In this document: piece by piece, positions 1 to 11,603 of the stretch | How the letters are laid out: each line of letters opens with the position of its first letter | Numbering within the stretch: the first letter of the stretch is position 1 | Assembly (NCBI RefSeq): GCF_902729435.1 | Contig: NZ_LR746523.1 | Location: forward strand, 61,485 to 96,206 | Reading direction: 5' to 3' | Source of the DNA: Magnetospirillum sp. UT-4 | GTDB taxonomy: Bacteria > Pseudomonadota > Alphaproteobacteria > Rhodospirillales > Magnetospirillaceae | Length of the DNA: 34,722 nucleotides | The notes under the pieces: generated by a model | Databases searched by the model: none | What the model was told of the DNA's origin: nothing | Seen by the model: the letters and a program-made list of their open reading frames with translations, nothing else | Translations under genes and position numbers: made by a program

Positions 1-27
1 TGACGCTGGCCGAAGTAGACAGGATTA

Positions 28-172
28 CCCTCGCCCGCTTGCGGGAGAGGGAGGGGCCCGTCGCGACAGCGACGGGAGGGAGAGGGTGCGCGCCGCGAGG
101 TGCGCTTCGCGACAGCGAAAGCGCTGGTTTCTCCAGGTCTTGGGCGCGCCGACGCGCGCCGCCCTCACCCCA
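28..172 (+). repeat. Truncated copy of a ~185-bp palindromic intergenic element (family A)
   Basis: The block begins with a 24-nt hairpin-forming end (CCCTCGCCCGC, TT, GCGGGAGAGGG) and then follows, with scattered differences, the reverse complement of the element at 28311-28495, including shared stretches such as AGGTGCGCTTCGCG and CGCCGCCCTCACCC. It stops around 172 where the other copy continues to its second inverted end, so this copy lacks one terminus. It lies 3' of the minus-strand helicase gene. The rest of 1-293 holds no convincing gene; whatever gene lies to the left is outside the window. Confidence 0.7.
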
Positions 173-293
173 GCCGAAATTTAAACCGGACAGCCGTGGA
201 TCAAGTCCGGGCATGACGATAAAAGGTCGAACCGCCCCGTATTGGCATTTTTCGGCATCCTGTTGGGCGGCCCGACGGGGAGGGGGCACGACC

Positions 294-3116
<2,823 letters not shown>

Positions 3117-3123
3117 GGCGGGC

Positions 3124-3151
3124 AGTATAGGAGCATTGCGCATGGGAACAA
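3124..3151 (-). promoter_or_regulatory. Candidate sigma-70 promoter for the helicase gene
   Basis: On the minus strand TTGTTC (3151-3146) is followed after 16 nt by TATACT (3129-3124). The predicted transcription start falls on or beside the A of ATG 3116, so the transcript would have little or no 5' leader. The -35 box is weak and the -10 box is good. Confidence 0.4.
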
Positions 3152-3205
3152 AGGGCGCACCGGCGCCATTTACCGGCTAACCCTCCCATTGTCCCGGAGA
3201 CCGAC

Positions 3206-3679
3206 ATGCGCTTCGCTTTCCCGCTCGCCGCCGCGCTCGTCCTCGCCGCTGCCAATACCGCCGGCGCGCAGACGCTGCCGCCCGACCGCGGCCCTGCCTA
3301 CGTGGCCGATCAGCCGCCCCGCCAGAGTCCCGCCATGGGGCTGCGCAGCATGGACAAGGATGGCGACGGCGCCGTCAACCGCCAGGAATTCCTGGCCGCC
3401 CATCAGGGCGCCGACGACCGCTTCGCCCGCATGGATATCGACAAGGACGGTTCGGTCACCCGCGAGGAATTCCTGGCCGGCGCCCAGCAGCGGCGCGGCG
3501 CCTATTTCGACGCCATGGACGCCAACAAGGACGGCACCATCACCCGCGCCGAGCTGGACGCCAAGCGCACCGCCATGTTCGACGCCATGGATGCCGACAA
3601 GGACGGCCGCATCACCGCCGACGAAATGCGCCGCCAAGGGGGCCGCCAGATGCCGCAGCAATCGCAGCGGCCGGAATAA
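3206..3679 (+). CDS. Exported protein with four EF-hand calcium-binding loops
   Basis: A 157-aa protein with an N-terminal signal peptide (MRFAFPLAAALVLAAANTAGA, cleavage likely after AGA), placing it in the periplasm or outside. Four canonical EF-hand loops follow in tandem: DKDGDGAVNRQE, DIDKDGSVTREE, DANKDGTITRAE and DADKDGRITADE. All keep Asp at positions 1, 3 and 5, or Asn at 3, and an acidic residue at 12, so all four should bind calcium. The start is supported by CGGAGA eight bases upstream. It is divergent from the helicase gene and has no obvious operon partner. Role is unknown: calcium buffering or a calcium-dependent structural role is possible, and nothing in the sequence gives an enzymatic domain. 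Confidence 0.88.
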   Translation: MRFAFPLAAALVLAAANTAGAQTLPPDRGPAYVADQPPRQSPAMGLRSMDKDGDGAVNRQEFLAAHQGADDRFARMDIDKDGSVTREEFLAGAQQRRGAYFDAMDANKDGTITRAELDAKRTAMFDAMDADKDGRITADEMRRQGGRQMPQQSQRPE

Positions 3680-3696
3680 GGGGGGGTAGGAATAGG

Positions 3697-3800
3697 TTCA
3701 CCACGAAGACACGAAGGGCACGAAGAAGGCACAGAGAAAAAACATCCTTCTCTGTGACTCCTCTGTGTCTCTGTGGTTAATCCCCCGGCGGGTTCTGACG
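3697..3800 (+). repeat. Palindromic dispersed repeat, family B, copy 1
   Basis: A 104-nt AT-richer block starting TTCACCACGAAGACACGAAG. Its left arm and the reverse complement of its right arm (AACCACAGAGACACAGAG) are similar, so it can fold into one long imperfect hairpin. The same block occurs again at 3902-3995 in direct orientation. Its composition differs strongly from the surrounding GC-rich genes, and no reading frame in it looks coding. Confidence 0.8.
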
Positions 3801-3826
3801 GGGTGATACCTCGTCGCGCCCAATAC

Positions 3827-3889
3827 CCGTCGTCCCCGCGCAGGCGGGGACCCAGGGGTGCACCGACAGCGTGTCCGCGACTGGGGGTG
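3827..3889 (+). repeat. Fragment of an ~85-bp palindromic repeat (family C)
   Basis: Positions 3827-3854 match exactly the reverse complement of 26136-26163, and the next ~25 nt (TGCACCGACAGCGTGTCCGC and on) match the spacer of that element with few changes. The second inverted arm present at 26079-26106 is missing here. The fragment sits between the two family B copies. Confidence 0.75.
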
Positions 3890-3901
3890 TGAAAAAATGG
3901 A

Positions 3902-3995
3902 TTCACCACGAAGACACGAAGGGCACGAAGAAGGCACAGAGGAAAAAAACATCCTTCTCTGTGTCTCTGTGGTTATTCCCCCGGCGGTTCTGACG
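3902..3995 (+). repeat. Palindromic dispersed repeat, family B, copy 2
   Basis: Nearly identical to 3697-3800, in the same orientation, but 11 nt shorter in the right arm (GACTCCTCTGT is absent), plus a few single-base differences. Together with copy 1 it brackets the family C fragment. Confidence 0.8.
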
Positions 3996-4026
3996 AGACA
4001 GGATTACCACGGTCCCCAGACACACC

Positions 4027-4063
4027 AAACCCCGCGGGCGGATCAGCGCTCATCGCGGGGTTT
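4027..4063. terminator. Bidirectional hairpin terminator
   Basis: A perfect 10-bp stem (AAACCCCGCG 4027-4036 with CGCGGGGTTT 4054-4063) around a 17-nt loop. On the plus strand it ends in TTTT; on the minus strand in TTT. It is placed to end the candidate RNA coming from 4290 (-) and any read-through from the EF-hand gene (+). The short T tracts make it a moderate terminator at best. Confidence 0.55.
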
Positions 4064-4290
4064 TGGGTTCGGGCCGCGCGGCCCATGTATTCGGCTCAGG
4101 GCCGACAGTAGAGAGTCAGTGATGTTAAAGTCGCAGATGCCATATTAGGCGGCATCCTTACTGTAACCCGGCGGCGTCATGCCGTCTGCATCCTCCTGAC
4201 CGGTTTCGCGGCTTCGGGTGAAGCTTGACGAGGTGCCGGTTCACTAGAGACTGACTGCGGGCGACTGCCCATACCCTCCGTCTTTTCTAC
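4027..4290 (-). ncRNA. Candidate small RNA gene downstream of clpA
   Basis: A stretch of about 260 nt begins just after a near-consensus minus-strand promoter (4325-4297) and ends at a strong hairpin (4063-4027). Inside, several local hairpins are visible: GCTTC/GAAGC nested in ACCGG/CCGGT, CGGC/GCCG, and GATGCC/GGCATC. Two related motifs, CAGTCAGTCTCTAGTG (4256-4241) and CACTGACTCTCTACTG (near 4121-4106), occur toward either end. It does not show the signatures I know for 6S, tmRNA, SRP RNA or RNase P RNA. A 31-codon frame (4272-4177, MGSRPQSV...RRMQTA) lies inside, with GGAGG too close to its ATG to be a normal ribosome site, so a small peptide or regulatory leader is an alternative. Confidence 0.5.
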
Positions 4291-4296
4291 GTGCCC

Positions 4297-4325
4297 ATTA
4301 TCCACCGATGACGGAGCGATGTCAA
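4297..4325 (-). promoter_or_regulatory. Strong sigma-70 promoter of the candidate RNA
   Basis: On the minus strand, TTGACA (4325-4320, 6/6 consensus) is followed after exactly 17 nt by GATAAT (4302-4297, 5/6). It is the best promoter match I see in the window. It starts about 20 nt beyond the clpA stop codon and points away from clpA, so it serves something downstream of that gene. Confidence 0.75.
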
Positions 4326-4345
4326 GATTCCGGAGTGGCGGCCGC

Positions 4346-6637
<2,292 letters not shown>

Positions 6638-6657
6638 GGGGCGGCTTCCTTCCGGGG

Positions 6658-6990
6658 CTAATCCTTTTCGATGGTGCACTGCAGCGGATGCTGGTTCTGC
6701 CGGGCCAGGTCCATGACCTGGGTGACCTTGGTCTCCGCCACCTCGTATGTGTACACGCCGCAGATTCCGACGCCGCGGGTATGGACGTGCAGCATGATGC
6801 GCGTCGCCTCCTCGCGGGATTTCGAGAAGAACCGTTCGAGCACGTGGACGACGAACTCCATCGGGGTGTAGTCGTCGTTCAGCATCAGCACCTTGTACAT
6901 GGACGGCTTTTTCGTCTTCGGCCTGGTCTTGATGACCACGCCGGTCTGGTTGCCGTCGTCGTTGTGCCGGTCGTCTCGTTGGTCGCTCAT
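6658..6990 (-). CDS. clpS: ATP-dependent Clp protease adaptor ClpS
   Basis: A 110-aa adaptor that delivers N-degron substrates to ClpA. The conserved core is clear: [17 protein letters not shown], forming part of the pocket for bulky N-terminal residues, then [29 protein letters not shown]. The N-terminal ~35 residues are polar and flexible as in other ClpS proteins. The frame extends upstream to 7116 but [12 protein letters not shown] at 6990 is the family-like start. It is the first gene of the clpS-clpA pair. Confidence 0.96.
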   Translation of the reverse strand: MSDQRDDRHNDDGNQTGVVIKTRPKTKKPSMYKVLMLNDDYTPMEFVVHVLERFFSKSREEATRIMLHVHTRGVGICGVYTYEVAETKVTQVMDLARQNQHPLQCTIEKD

Positions 6991-7156
6991 GGTATCCGCA
7001 TGCAAGGGTTTCGGCCCTGGTACACGCCTATAATATTGGGCGGAAGCGCCTGTCGAAAAGGGCCTCGTGCGGGATCGATGGTCGAGCCCGAAAAAAGATC
7101 GTCCAGCCAATGCCAAACGGCCCGGAGGAAGGACCCCGTCGCCCCCGAAACGCCAA

Positions 7157-7186
7157 ATGGCCCGGCGGATTCCTCCGCCGGGCCAT
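7157..7186 (-). terminator. Hairpin terminator after the phasin gene
   Basis: A perfect 13-bp stem (7157-7169 with 7174-7186) around a 4-nt loop lies about 25 nt past the phasin stop on the minus strand and is followed by TTGGCGTTTCGG. The T tract is weak, but the position and stem fit a terminator. The rest of 6991-7211 holds the clpS upstream region, where I see only a poor promoter match near 7030-7055. Confidence 0.6.
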
Positions 7187-7211
7187 GGGGGCCGACTTTT
7201 GTCGGATACGG

Positions 7212-7907
7212 TCAGGCCGCCGACTTGACGAAATTGTCGACGGTGGCGTTGACGCGGGCGTTGATCGGGGCCAGGGCCTCCTCGGCCAGCTTGACCGACA
7301 TGTCGGTCAGGCGGGTGCCCTCGGTGACCATGCGGTCCATCTGGGCCTTGGCCAGCGAGGTCTGCAGATCGACCAGCTCGCGCAGGGTCTTGGCGCCCAG
7401 CAGCTGCTTCGAGACGGCCATGCTCTCCTCGATGCTCTCCTGGGTCAGGCCGATGACGGTCTTGCCGATGTCCTGCAGGCCCTTGGTCAGCACCTGGCCG
7501 GCCTTGACCACGGCATCCATGGTCTCCTTGGCCGAGGCGACGCCGTCCTCGTAGGACTTGAACGCCTGGGTCTGCGCCTTCACGGCGCTCTCGACCTGGT
7601 CCTTGGTCAGGGCCACGGCCTTTTCGTAGCCCTTCGAGGCGACGTCCTGGGACACCTTGACCACCTGCTCGACGGCCTCCTTGCTGACGGTCACCGCCTG
7701 CTCGATGGTTTCCTTGCCGGCGGTCACGGCCTGCTCGATGTGCTTGGCGGCGTCGGTGGCGGCCAGCGGAGCGGCGGCGGCGCGAGTCGCGGCGGTGGGG
7801 GTCGCGGCGGCGGGGGTCGCGGCGGTGGGGGTCGCGGCGGCGGGGGTCGCGGCGGCGGCCGAAGCGGTGGCGGCCGAAGCGGTGGCCTTCACTTTCGCGG
7901 TAGTCAT
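7212..7907 (-). CDS. Phasin (polyhydroxyalkanoate granule-associated protein)
   Basis: A 231-aa protein of the alphaproteobacterial phasin family, which coats polyhydroxyalkanoate granules. The N-terminal ~60 residues are Ala/Thr/Pro-rich, with a [11 protein letters not shown] repeat encoded by a 15-bp tandem repeat. The remainder is amphipathic helix and coiled coil ([56 protein letters not shown]) typical of the family. The start at 7907 is supported by AAGGAG about 10 nt upstream; the frame stays open to 8024 but that would run through the promoter. Regulation is suggested by two palindromes with TGC-N3-GCA cores that bracket the promoter, as expected for the PHA-sensing repressor PhaR. 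Polymer synthesis genes are not in the window. Confidence 0.88.
   Translation of the reverse strand: MTTAKVKATASAATASAAAATPAAATPTAATPAAATPTAATRAAAAPLAATDAAKHIEQAVTAGKETIEQAVTVSKEAVEQVVKVSQDVASKGYEKAVALTKDQVESAVKAQTQAFKSYEDGVASAKETMDAVVKAGQVLTKGLQDIGKTVIGLTQESIEESMAVSKQLLGAKTLRELVDLQTSLAKAQMDRMVTEGTRLTDMSVKLAEEALAPINARVNATVDNFVKSAA
7786..7860 (-). repeat. 15-bp tandem repeat inside the phasin gene
   Basis: Five consecutive 15-bp units (7786-7860) of the form GTCGCGGCGGYGGGG on the plus strand, the variable base alternating T and C so that the higher-order unit is 30 bp; the last unit is diverged. It is in frame and encodes the alternating [10 protein letters not shown] segment of the phasin N-terminal linker. 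Confidence 0.85.
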
Positions 7908-7970
7908 CGGGAACGCACTCCTTGGATTCTGTCGTCGGTCGGAATGGAGCGCCTCATACGCCCCCATGGG

Positions 7971-7993
7971 CCTATGTTGCAGCGCAGCATAGG
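7971..7993 (-). promoter_or_regulatory. PhaR-like operator overlapping the phasin transcription start
   Basis: A 23-bp near-perfect palindrome: outer arms CCTATG/CATAGG pair perfectly and the centre reads TTGCAGCGCAG, that is TGC-N3-GCA. This fits the CTGC-N3-GCAG type recognition site reported for PhaR in Rhodobacter and Paracoccus (from memory). It covers the predicted +1 of the phasin promoter. Confidence 0.6.
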
Positions 7994-7994
7994 C

Positions 7995-8024
7995 ATAATG
8001 AGGCAGATGCCGACCCGGAGTCAA
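7995..8024 (-). promoter_or_regulatory. Phasin promoter
   Basis: On the minus strand, TTGACT (8024-8019, 5/6) is followed after 18 nt by CATTAT (8000-7995, 4/6). The predicted start near 7988 lies ~80 nt before the phasin ATG, inside the downstream operator. Confidence 0.6.
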
Positions 8025-8029
8025 TACGA

Positions 8030-8049
8030 CTTTGTGCAGTGCAACAAAG
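8030..8049 (-). promoter_or_regulatory. Second PhaR-like operator upstream of the phasin -35 box
   Basis: A 20-bp palindrome with perfect CTTTGT/ACAAAG outer arms and an internal TGC-ACT-GCA core on the minus strand, the same TGC-N3-GCA centre as the site at 7971-7993. It ends 6 nt upstream of the -35 box. Confidence 0.5.
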
Positions 8050-8067
8050 GCGTAATGCTGTCCCCCC

Positions 8068-8751
8068 TTACCAGCCGCCCAGGCCGTTTTCGCCGACCTT
8101 CAGGGTGAAGGTGGTGGTTTCCAGCCGCTTCGCCCGATCCTCCAGTTGCGGATCGAACGGCACCGGCCCTGCCGCCGCCACCGGGATTCCGGTGAAGTCC
8201 AGGCCGAACAGGACCTTGTCGAAGGTGATGGCGGCGAAGGCCGGCGACGGGTGCTTCCAGGCGGTGAAGCCGTAGCGCCCGCCCCGGCAGGTGGCGGCGG
8301 TCCAGTGATAGGACCGCGACGGCAGTTCCAGGCCCACCGGCGGCGGCGCGAACACGCCGCTGGCGGCGAAGGCGGCGACCAGCCCGTGATAGCTGGCCTC
8401 GTTCAGCTGCACCCGCTCCTCGCGGGCCCGCGACGGCGCCATCGGGTCGTCGAAGGACAGCCGCCCCATGCCGCCCGGTTCCACCACCTTCACCGACAGA
8501 ACCCGCCTGAGGGAATCAACTTCGTACATCCTAAGCTGCTGGTCATAGAGTCCGGTGTAGACCACGCGGAAGCGGTCGGGGGTGCCGGCCTGGCAATTGG
8601 CGCGGATATCCTCGCCTTCCAGGTAGGAATACCAATGAAACTTGCGGACGGCCGGGTCGCCGATGTCGCCACCCCGGTATGTGCATCCGGCCAGCGCCGA
8701 AAAGGCGAGCACAACTGCAGTCATACGCGAGAACCATAGGGACATGGACAT
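8068..8751 (-). CDS. Putative outer-membrane or periplasmic lipoprotein, function unknown
   Basis: A 227-aa protein with a lipoprotein signal: a hydrophobic stretch (MTAVVLAFSALAG) followed by the lipobox LAGC at residue 23, so it should be lipid-anchored outside the inner membrane. I recognise no domain in the mature part. Three further cysteines or fewer are visible (NCQAG, TCRGG). The exact start is uncertain: MSMSLW (8751), MSLW (8745) and MTAVV (8724) are all possible and none has a strong Shine-Dalgarno. It ends about 20 nt before the upstream phasin operator and may be an independent unit. Confidence 0.75.
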   Translation of the reverse strand: MSMSLWFSRMTAVVLAFSALAGCTYRGGDIGDPAVRKFHWYSYLEGEDIRANCQAGTPDRFRVVYTGLYDQQLRMYEVDSLRRVLSVKVVEPGGMGRLSFDDPMAPSRAREERVQLNEASYHGLVAAFAASGVFAPPPVGLELPSRSYHWTAATCRGGRYGFTAWKHPSPAFAAITFDKVLFGLDFTGIPVAAAGPVPFDPQLEDRAKRLETTTFTLKVGENGLGGW

Positions 8752-8876
8752 CGATCATGCTCCATCGGGCATAGGGATTCGCGCCGGCTCCTTCGCGCCG
8801 CCCGCCGGGATATTCTGGAACCCCGCACGAGCGCTGCCTGCCCCCGAAAAATCACAGCCCACGGGCCTGCGCAAAC

Positions 8877-8905
8877 TGGACACGCTTTTGCAATTTCTTT
8901 ATCGT
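8877..8905 (+). promoter_or_regulatory. Candidate promoter of the D,D-carboxypeptidase gene
   Basis: TGGACA (8877-8882, 5/6) is separated by 17 nt from TATCGT (8900-8905, 4/6), about 45 nt before the GTG start. The region 8752-8953 otherwise holds nothing I can identify. Confidence 0.4.
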
Positions 8906-8953
8906 GCGTGGCTACTCTAATCGAAGTCGGCTAACGAACGGAAGGTCGAGAAC

Positions 8954-10198
8954 GTGCGCGCGACCCGGGGCCTCGCTGGATTCGTCCTTACTCTTCTCGT
9001 TTGCGCGGCCGCCGCCGCCGGATTCGCGCCGGCCGCCGAGGCGGCCCCGCGCGAAAGCCGCTACGCCGCCATCGTCGTCGATTTCGACAGCGGCGACGTG
9101 CTGCACGCCGTCAATCCCGACCGCCAGTCCTATCCGGCCTCCCTCACCAAGGTGATGACGCTGTACCTGCTGTTCGACGCCCTCGAAAGCAGGAAGGTGT
9201 CCCTGCGCACCATGCTGCCGGTGTCGTCCCACGCCGCCGCCCAGGCCCCGTCCAAGCTGGCGCTGCGCCCGGGCGACCGCATCGCGGTCGAGGACGCGGT
9301 GCTGGCGCTGGTCACCAAGTCGGCCAACGACGTCGCCGTGGTGGTGGCCGAGGCGCTGGGCGGCAGCGAGGACGAGTTCGCCGAGATGATGACGCGCAAG
9401 GCGCGCCAGCTCGGCATGAGTTCCACCACCTATCGCAACGCCTCGGGCCTGCCCGATTCCGGCCAGATCTCGACCCCGCGCGACCAGGCCCGGCTGGGCC
9501 GCGCCCTGATCCGCGACCACGGCGAGCATTACCACTATTTCTCGACCCGCCAGTTCAAGTGGCGGGGCCAGCCCATCAGCACTCACAACCGCCTGATGCT
9601 GCGCTACAAGGGCGCCGACGGCATCAAGACCGGCTACATCAACGCCTCGGGCTTCAACCTCATCGCCTCGGCCAAGCGCGACGGCAGGCGCATCGTCGGT
9701 GTGGTGTTCGGCGGCGACACCGCCGGCTGGCGCGACCGCCAGATGGCGCAAAACCTGGACAAGGGCTTCGCCCGCCTGAAGGGCGGCATCGACATCCGCT
9801 CGGCCCAGGTGGAGGAGGAGGACCGCCAGGACCTCGACCGCCTGATCGCCTCGGCCAAGACCGGGCCGCAGGACCGCAAGGGCAAGGTGGTGATGGCCGC
9901 CGCCCGTCCGCAGGACGACGAATCCCGCGGCGCCGGCGATGCCGAGCCGGATTCGTGGTCGGTGCAGGTGGGCGCCTTCTCGGCCTACAAGCCGGCGCAC
10001 AAGGCGGCCAGCGCGGCGGCCAAGAAGCTGGGCGGCCTGGTCAGCCGCGCCACCATCGACGTCGATAAGGCGGGATCGGGCAAGAAGGCGCTCTACCGCG
10101 CCCGCCTGTCGGGCTTCACCGAGGACCAGGCCCTCGCCGCCTGCAAGCGCCTGGCCAAGGCCAAGAAGGACTGCAAGGTGGTCCAGCCCAGCGCGTGA
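8954..10198 (+). CDS. D-alanyl-D-alanine carboxypeptidase with C-terminal SPOR domain
   Basis: Penicillin-binding protein of the DacA/DacF type (peptidase S11), trimming the terminal D-Ala from peptidoglycan stem peptides in the periplasm. A signal peptide covers about residues 1-32. The three active-site motifs are intact: SLTK (S63, K66), SAN (about 123-125) and KTG (about 225-227, in DGIKTGYINASG). Instead of the usual membrane anchor, residues ~333-412 form a SPOR domain (SWSVQVGAFSAY...YRARLSGF), which binds denuded glycan strands and often targets proteins to the division site. The start is GTG with GGAAGG upstream. Its stop codon lies inside the first unit of the 28-bp tandem repeat. 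414 aa is normal for this alphaproteobacterial architecture. Confidence 0.95.
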   Translation: MRATRGLAGFVLTLLVCAAAAAGFAPAAEAAPRESRYAAIVVDFDSGDVLHAVNPDRQSYPASLTKVMTLYLLFDALESRKVSLRTMLPVSSHAAAQAPSKLALRPGDRIAVEDAVLALVTKSANDVAVVVAEALGGSEDEFAEMMTRKARQLGMSSTTYRNASGLPDSGQISTPRDQARLGRALIRDHGEHYHYFSTRQFKWRGQPISTHNRLMLRYKGADGIKTGYINASGFNLIASAKRDGRRIVGVVFGGDTAGWRDRQMAQNLDKGFARLKGGIDIRSAQVEEEDRQDLDRLIASAKTGPQDRKGKVVMAAARPQDDESRGAGDAEPDSWSVQVGAFSAYKPAHKAASAAAKKLGGLVSRATIDVDKAGSGKKALYRARLSGFTEDQALAACKRLAKAKKDCKVVQPSA

Positions 10199-10299
10199 GA
10201 ACGCGCCTGCGCTTGCCCGCGCGTGAGAACGCGCCTGCGCTTGCCCGCGCGTGAGAACGCGCCTGCGCTTGCCCGCGCGTGAGAACGCGCCTGCGCTTG
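10191..10299 (+). repeat. 28-bp tandem hairpin repeat, about 3.9 copies
   Basis: Units start at 10191, 10219, 10247 and 10275 (last partial, ending near 10299) and appear identical. Each begins GCGCGT-GAGA-ACGCGC, a perfect 6-bp stem with a GNRA-type tetraloop, followed by CTGCGCTTGCCC. The first unit contains the stop codon of the carboxypeptidase gene. The array ends about 65 nt before the MNT antitoxin start. Confidence 0.9.
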
Positions 10300-10363
10300 A
10301 TTGACCGATGGTTTCCGCCCATTCTGGCATCGACTGCGGTTTCCCACCCAGACGAGCCTTGCG

Positions 10364-10669
10364 ATGTCCACCCGGGTCTTCTCCGACCATGCCGCCTTGG
10401 CCGATCTGTGCCGCCGCCACCTCATCCGGCGGCTGGCGCTGTTCGGGTCGGCGCTGAAGGGAACGGCCAGCCCCGACAGCGACGTCGATCTGTTGGTGGA
10501 ATTCGAGCCCGCCGCCAGGCCGAGCCTGCTGACCATGGCCGAGATCGAGATCGAACTGTCGCCCTTGCTGGGGGGGCGAAAGGTCGATTTGCGCACGCCT
10601 CAGGACCTCAGCCGCTATTTCCGCGACGACGTGGTGGGGGCGGCGGAGGTCCAGTATGAGGCCCGATGA
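10364..10669 (+). CDS. mntA: MNT-domain nucleotidyltransferase, antitoxin of a HEPN/MNT module
   Basis: A 101-aa minimal nucleotidyltransferase. The catalytic signature GS-x10-DxD is complete (GSALKGTASPDSDVD), and a third acidic residue is available in GGRKVDLRT. In characterised HepT/MntA (type VII) systems the MNT protein neutralises the HEPN toxin by adding AMP to a tyrosine near its active site; intact catalytic residues here suggest the same. The frame is open from 10301, but ATG 10364 (MSTRVFSDHAAL) gives the family-sized protein. Its end overlaps the HEPN gene by 14 nt, indicating translational coupling. Confidence 0.85.
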   Translation: MSTRVFSDHAALADLCRRHLIRRLALFGSALKGTASPDSDVDLLVEFEPAARPSLLTMAEIEIELSPLLGGRKVDLRTPQDLSRYFRDDVVGAAEVQYEAR

Positions 10670-11012
10670 CCTCGTCCGTCTCCGCCACATCGCCGATCCG
10701 CTGAACGCGGTTGTCCGCTTTGCCTCGGGGCGGTGCCGGGAGGATCTCGATGGCGACGAGATGCTCACCTTCGCCCTGCTGCATGCGATCCAGGTGGTTG
10801 GCGAGGCGGCCGCCAAAATAAGTCCGGAGGCCCGTGCCGACCATCCGGATGTGCCCTGGGCGGCGATCATCGGCATGCGCAATCGCCTCGTGCACGCCTA
10901 TTTCGACGTCGATCACGACATCCTGTGGACGACGGTCGCCGACGCGGCACCCCGGCTGCTTGCCCAGGTCACCGAACTTCTCATCGGCGCGGAGCGGCGC
11001 GACCCGTCATAG
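10656..11012 (+). CDS. hepT: HEPN-domain ribonuclease toxin (HepT/DUF86 family)
   Basis: A 118-aa all-helical HEPN protein. The RNase motif Rx4HxY is intact as RNRLVHAY at about residues 72-79: Arg and His are the predicted catalytic pair, and the Tyr is the residue AMPylated by MntA in studied systems. The start overlaps the end of the MNT gene by 14 nt. The stop codon overlaps that of the convergent rnhB gene (11007-11012 shared). This and the MNT gene form a complete toxin-antitoxin pair; cellular target is inferred to be RNA. Confidence 0.85.
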   Translation: MRPDDLVRLRHIADPLNAVVRFASGRCREDLDGDEMLTFALLHAIQVVGEAAAKISPEARADHPDVPWAAIIGMRNRLVHAYFDVDHDILWTTVADAAPRLLAQVTELLIGAERRDPS

Positions 11013-11603
11013 CAAACACAACTGCGCCACCGGGGCGAAGCTTCGCCGGTGGTGGGGGGTCGGGCCGAGCCGGCGCAGGGCGTCCAGGTGTTCGGCGGTG
11101 CCGTAGCCGGCGTTGCGCTCCCAGCCATAGCCGGGGAAGTCCCGCGCCAGCTCGGCCATCAGCCGGTCGCGGTGGACCTTGGCCACCACCGAGGCGGCGG
11201 CGATGGACAGCGACTTGCCGTCGCCGCCGACCACGCAGGTGACCGGGCAGGACAGCGGCGGCGGGCGGTTGCCGTCCACCAAGGCGTGGTCCACCGGACG
11301 GCCGAGGGCGGCCAGCGCCCGCGCCATGGCCAGGAAGGTGGCCTTCAGGATATCGGTGGCGTCGATCTCGGCGACGCTGGCCTGGCCCAGGCCGACGGCG
11401 CAGCGGGCCAGCACCCGTTCGGCCAGCGCGTCGCGCCGCCGGGCGCTCAGCTTCTTGGAATCGTCCAGCCCCTCGGGCGCGGTGGCGGAATCCAGGATCA
11501 CCGCGGCGGCCACCACCGGTCCGGCCAGCGGGCCGCGCCCGACCTCGTCGATGCCGCAGACCACGCCGCCCAGCCGGGTCTCGAAGGCGAGGTCAGGAGG
11601 CAT
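11007..11603 (-). CDS. rnhB: Ribonuclease HII
   Basis: A 198-aa RNase HII that cleaves RNA in RNA/DNA hybrids and at single ribonucleotides in DNA. Conserved blocks are [15 protein letters not shown] (catalytic Asp-Glu), [35 protein letters not shown] (with the following residues of the metal site) and [12 protein letters not shown]. The frame is open upstream to 11690, but ATG 11603 gives the normal family length and overlaps the last 11 nt of the antiporter gene, implying coupling. It is the last gene of a minus-strand unit and meets the HEPN gene tail to tail. Confidence 0.95.
   Translation of the reverse strand: MPPDLAFETRLGGVVCGIDEVGRGPLAGPVVAAAVILDSATAPEGLDDSKKLSARRRDALAERVLARCAVGLGQASVAEIDATDILKATFLAMARALAALGRPVDHALVDGNRPPPLSCPVTCVVGGDGKSLSIAAASVVAKVHRDRLMAELARDFPGYGWERNAGYGTAEHLDALRRLGPTPHHRRSFAPVAQLCLL

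Noticed and set aside
28-38. Shared AGACAGGATTACC string near 18 and 3995 as a functional repeat
   Set aside because: A 13-nt match is expected by chance in a window of this length, and the flanks do not match.
3697-3995. Insertion sequence remnant with transposase
   Set aside because: The repeats are under 110 bp, palindromic and without coding frames; no transposase motif is visible.
4027-4290. Known housekeeping RNA (6S, tmRNA, SRP RNA, RNase P RNA)
   Set aside because: None of the conserved core strings or tag sequences I know for these RNAs is present on either strand.
7029-7034. TATAAT on the plus strand upstream of clpS
   Set aside because: No plus-strand gene follows and there is no matching -35 box at normal spacing.
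10191-10299. Tandem repeat as a CRISPR array
   Set aside because: The units abut with no unique spacers, and no cas genes are in the window.
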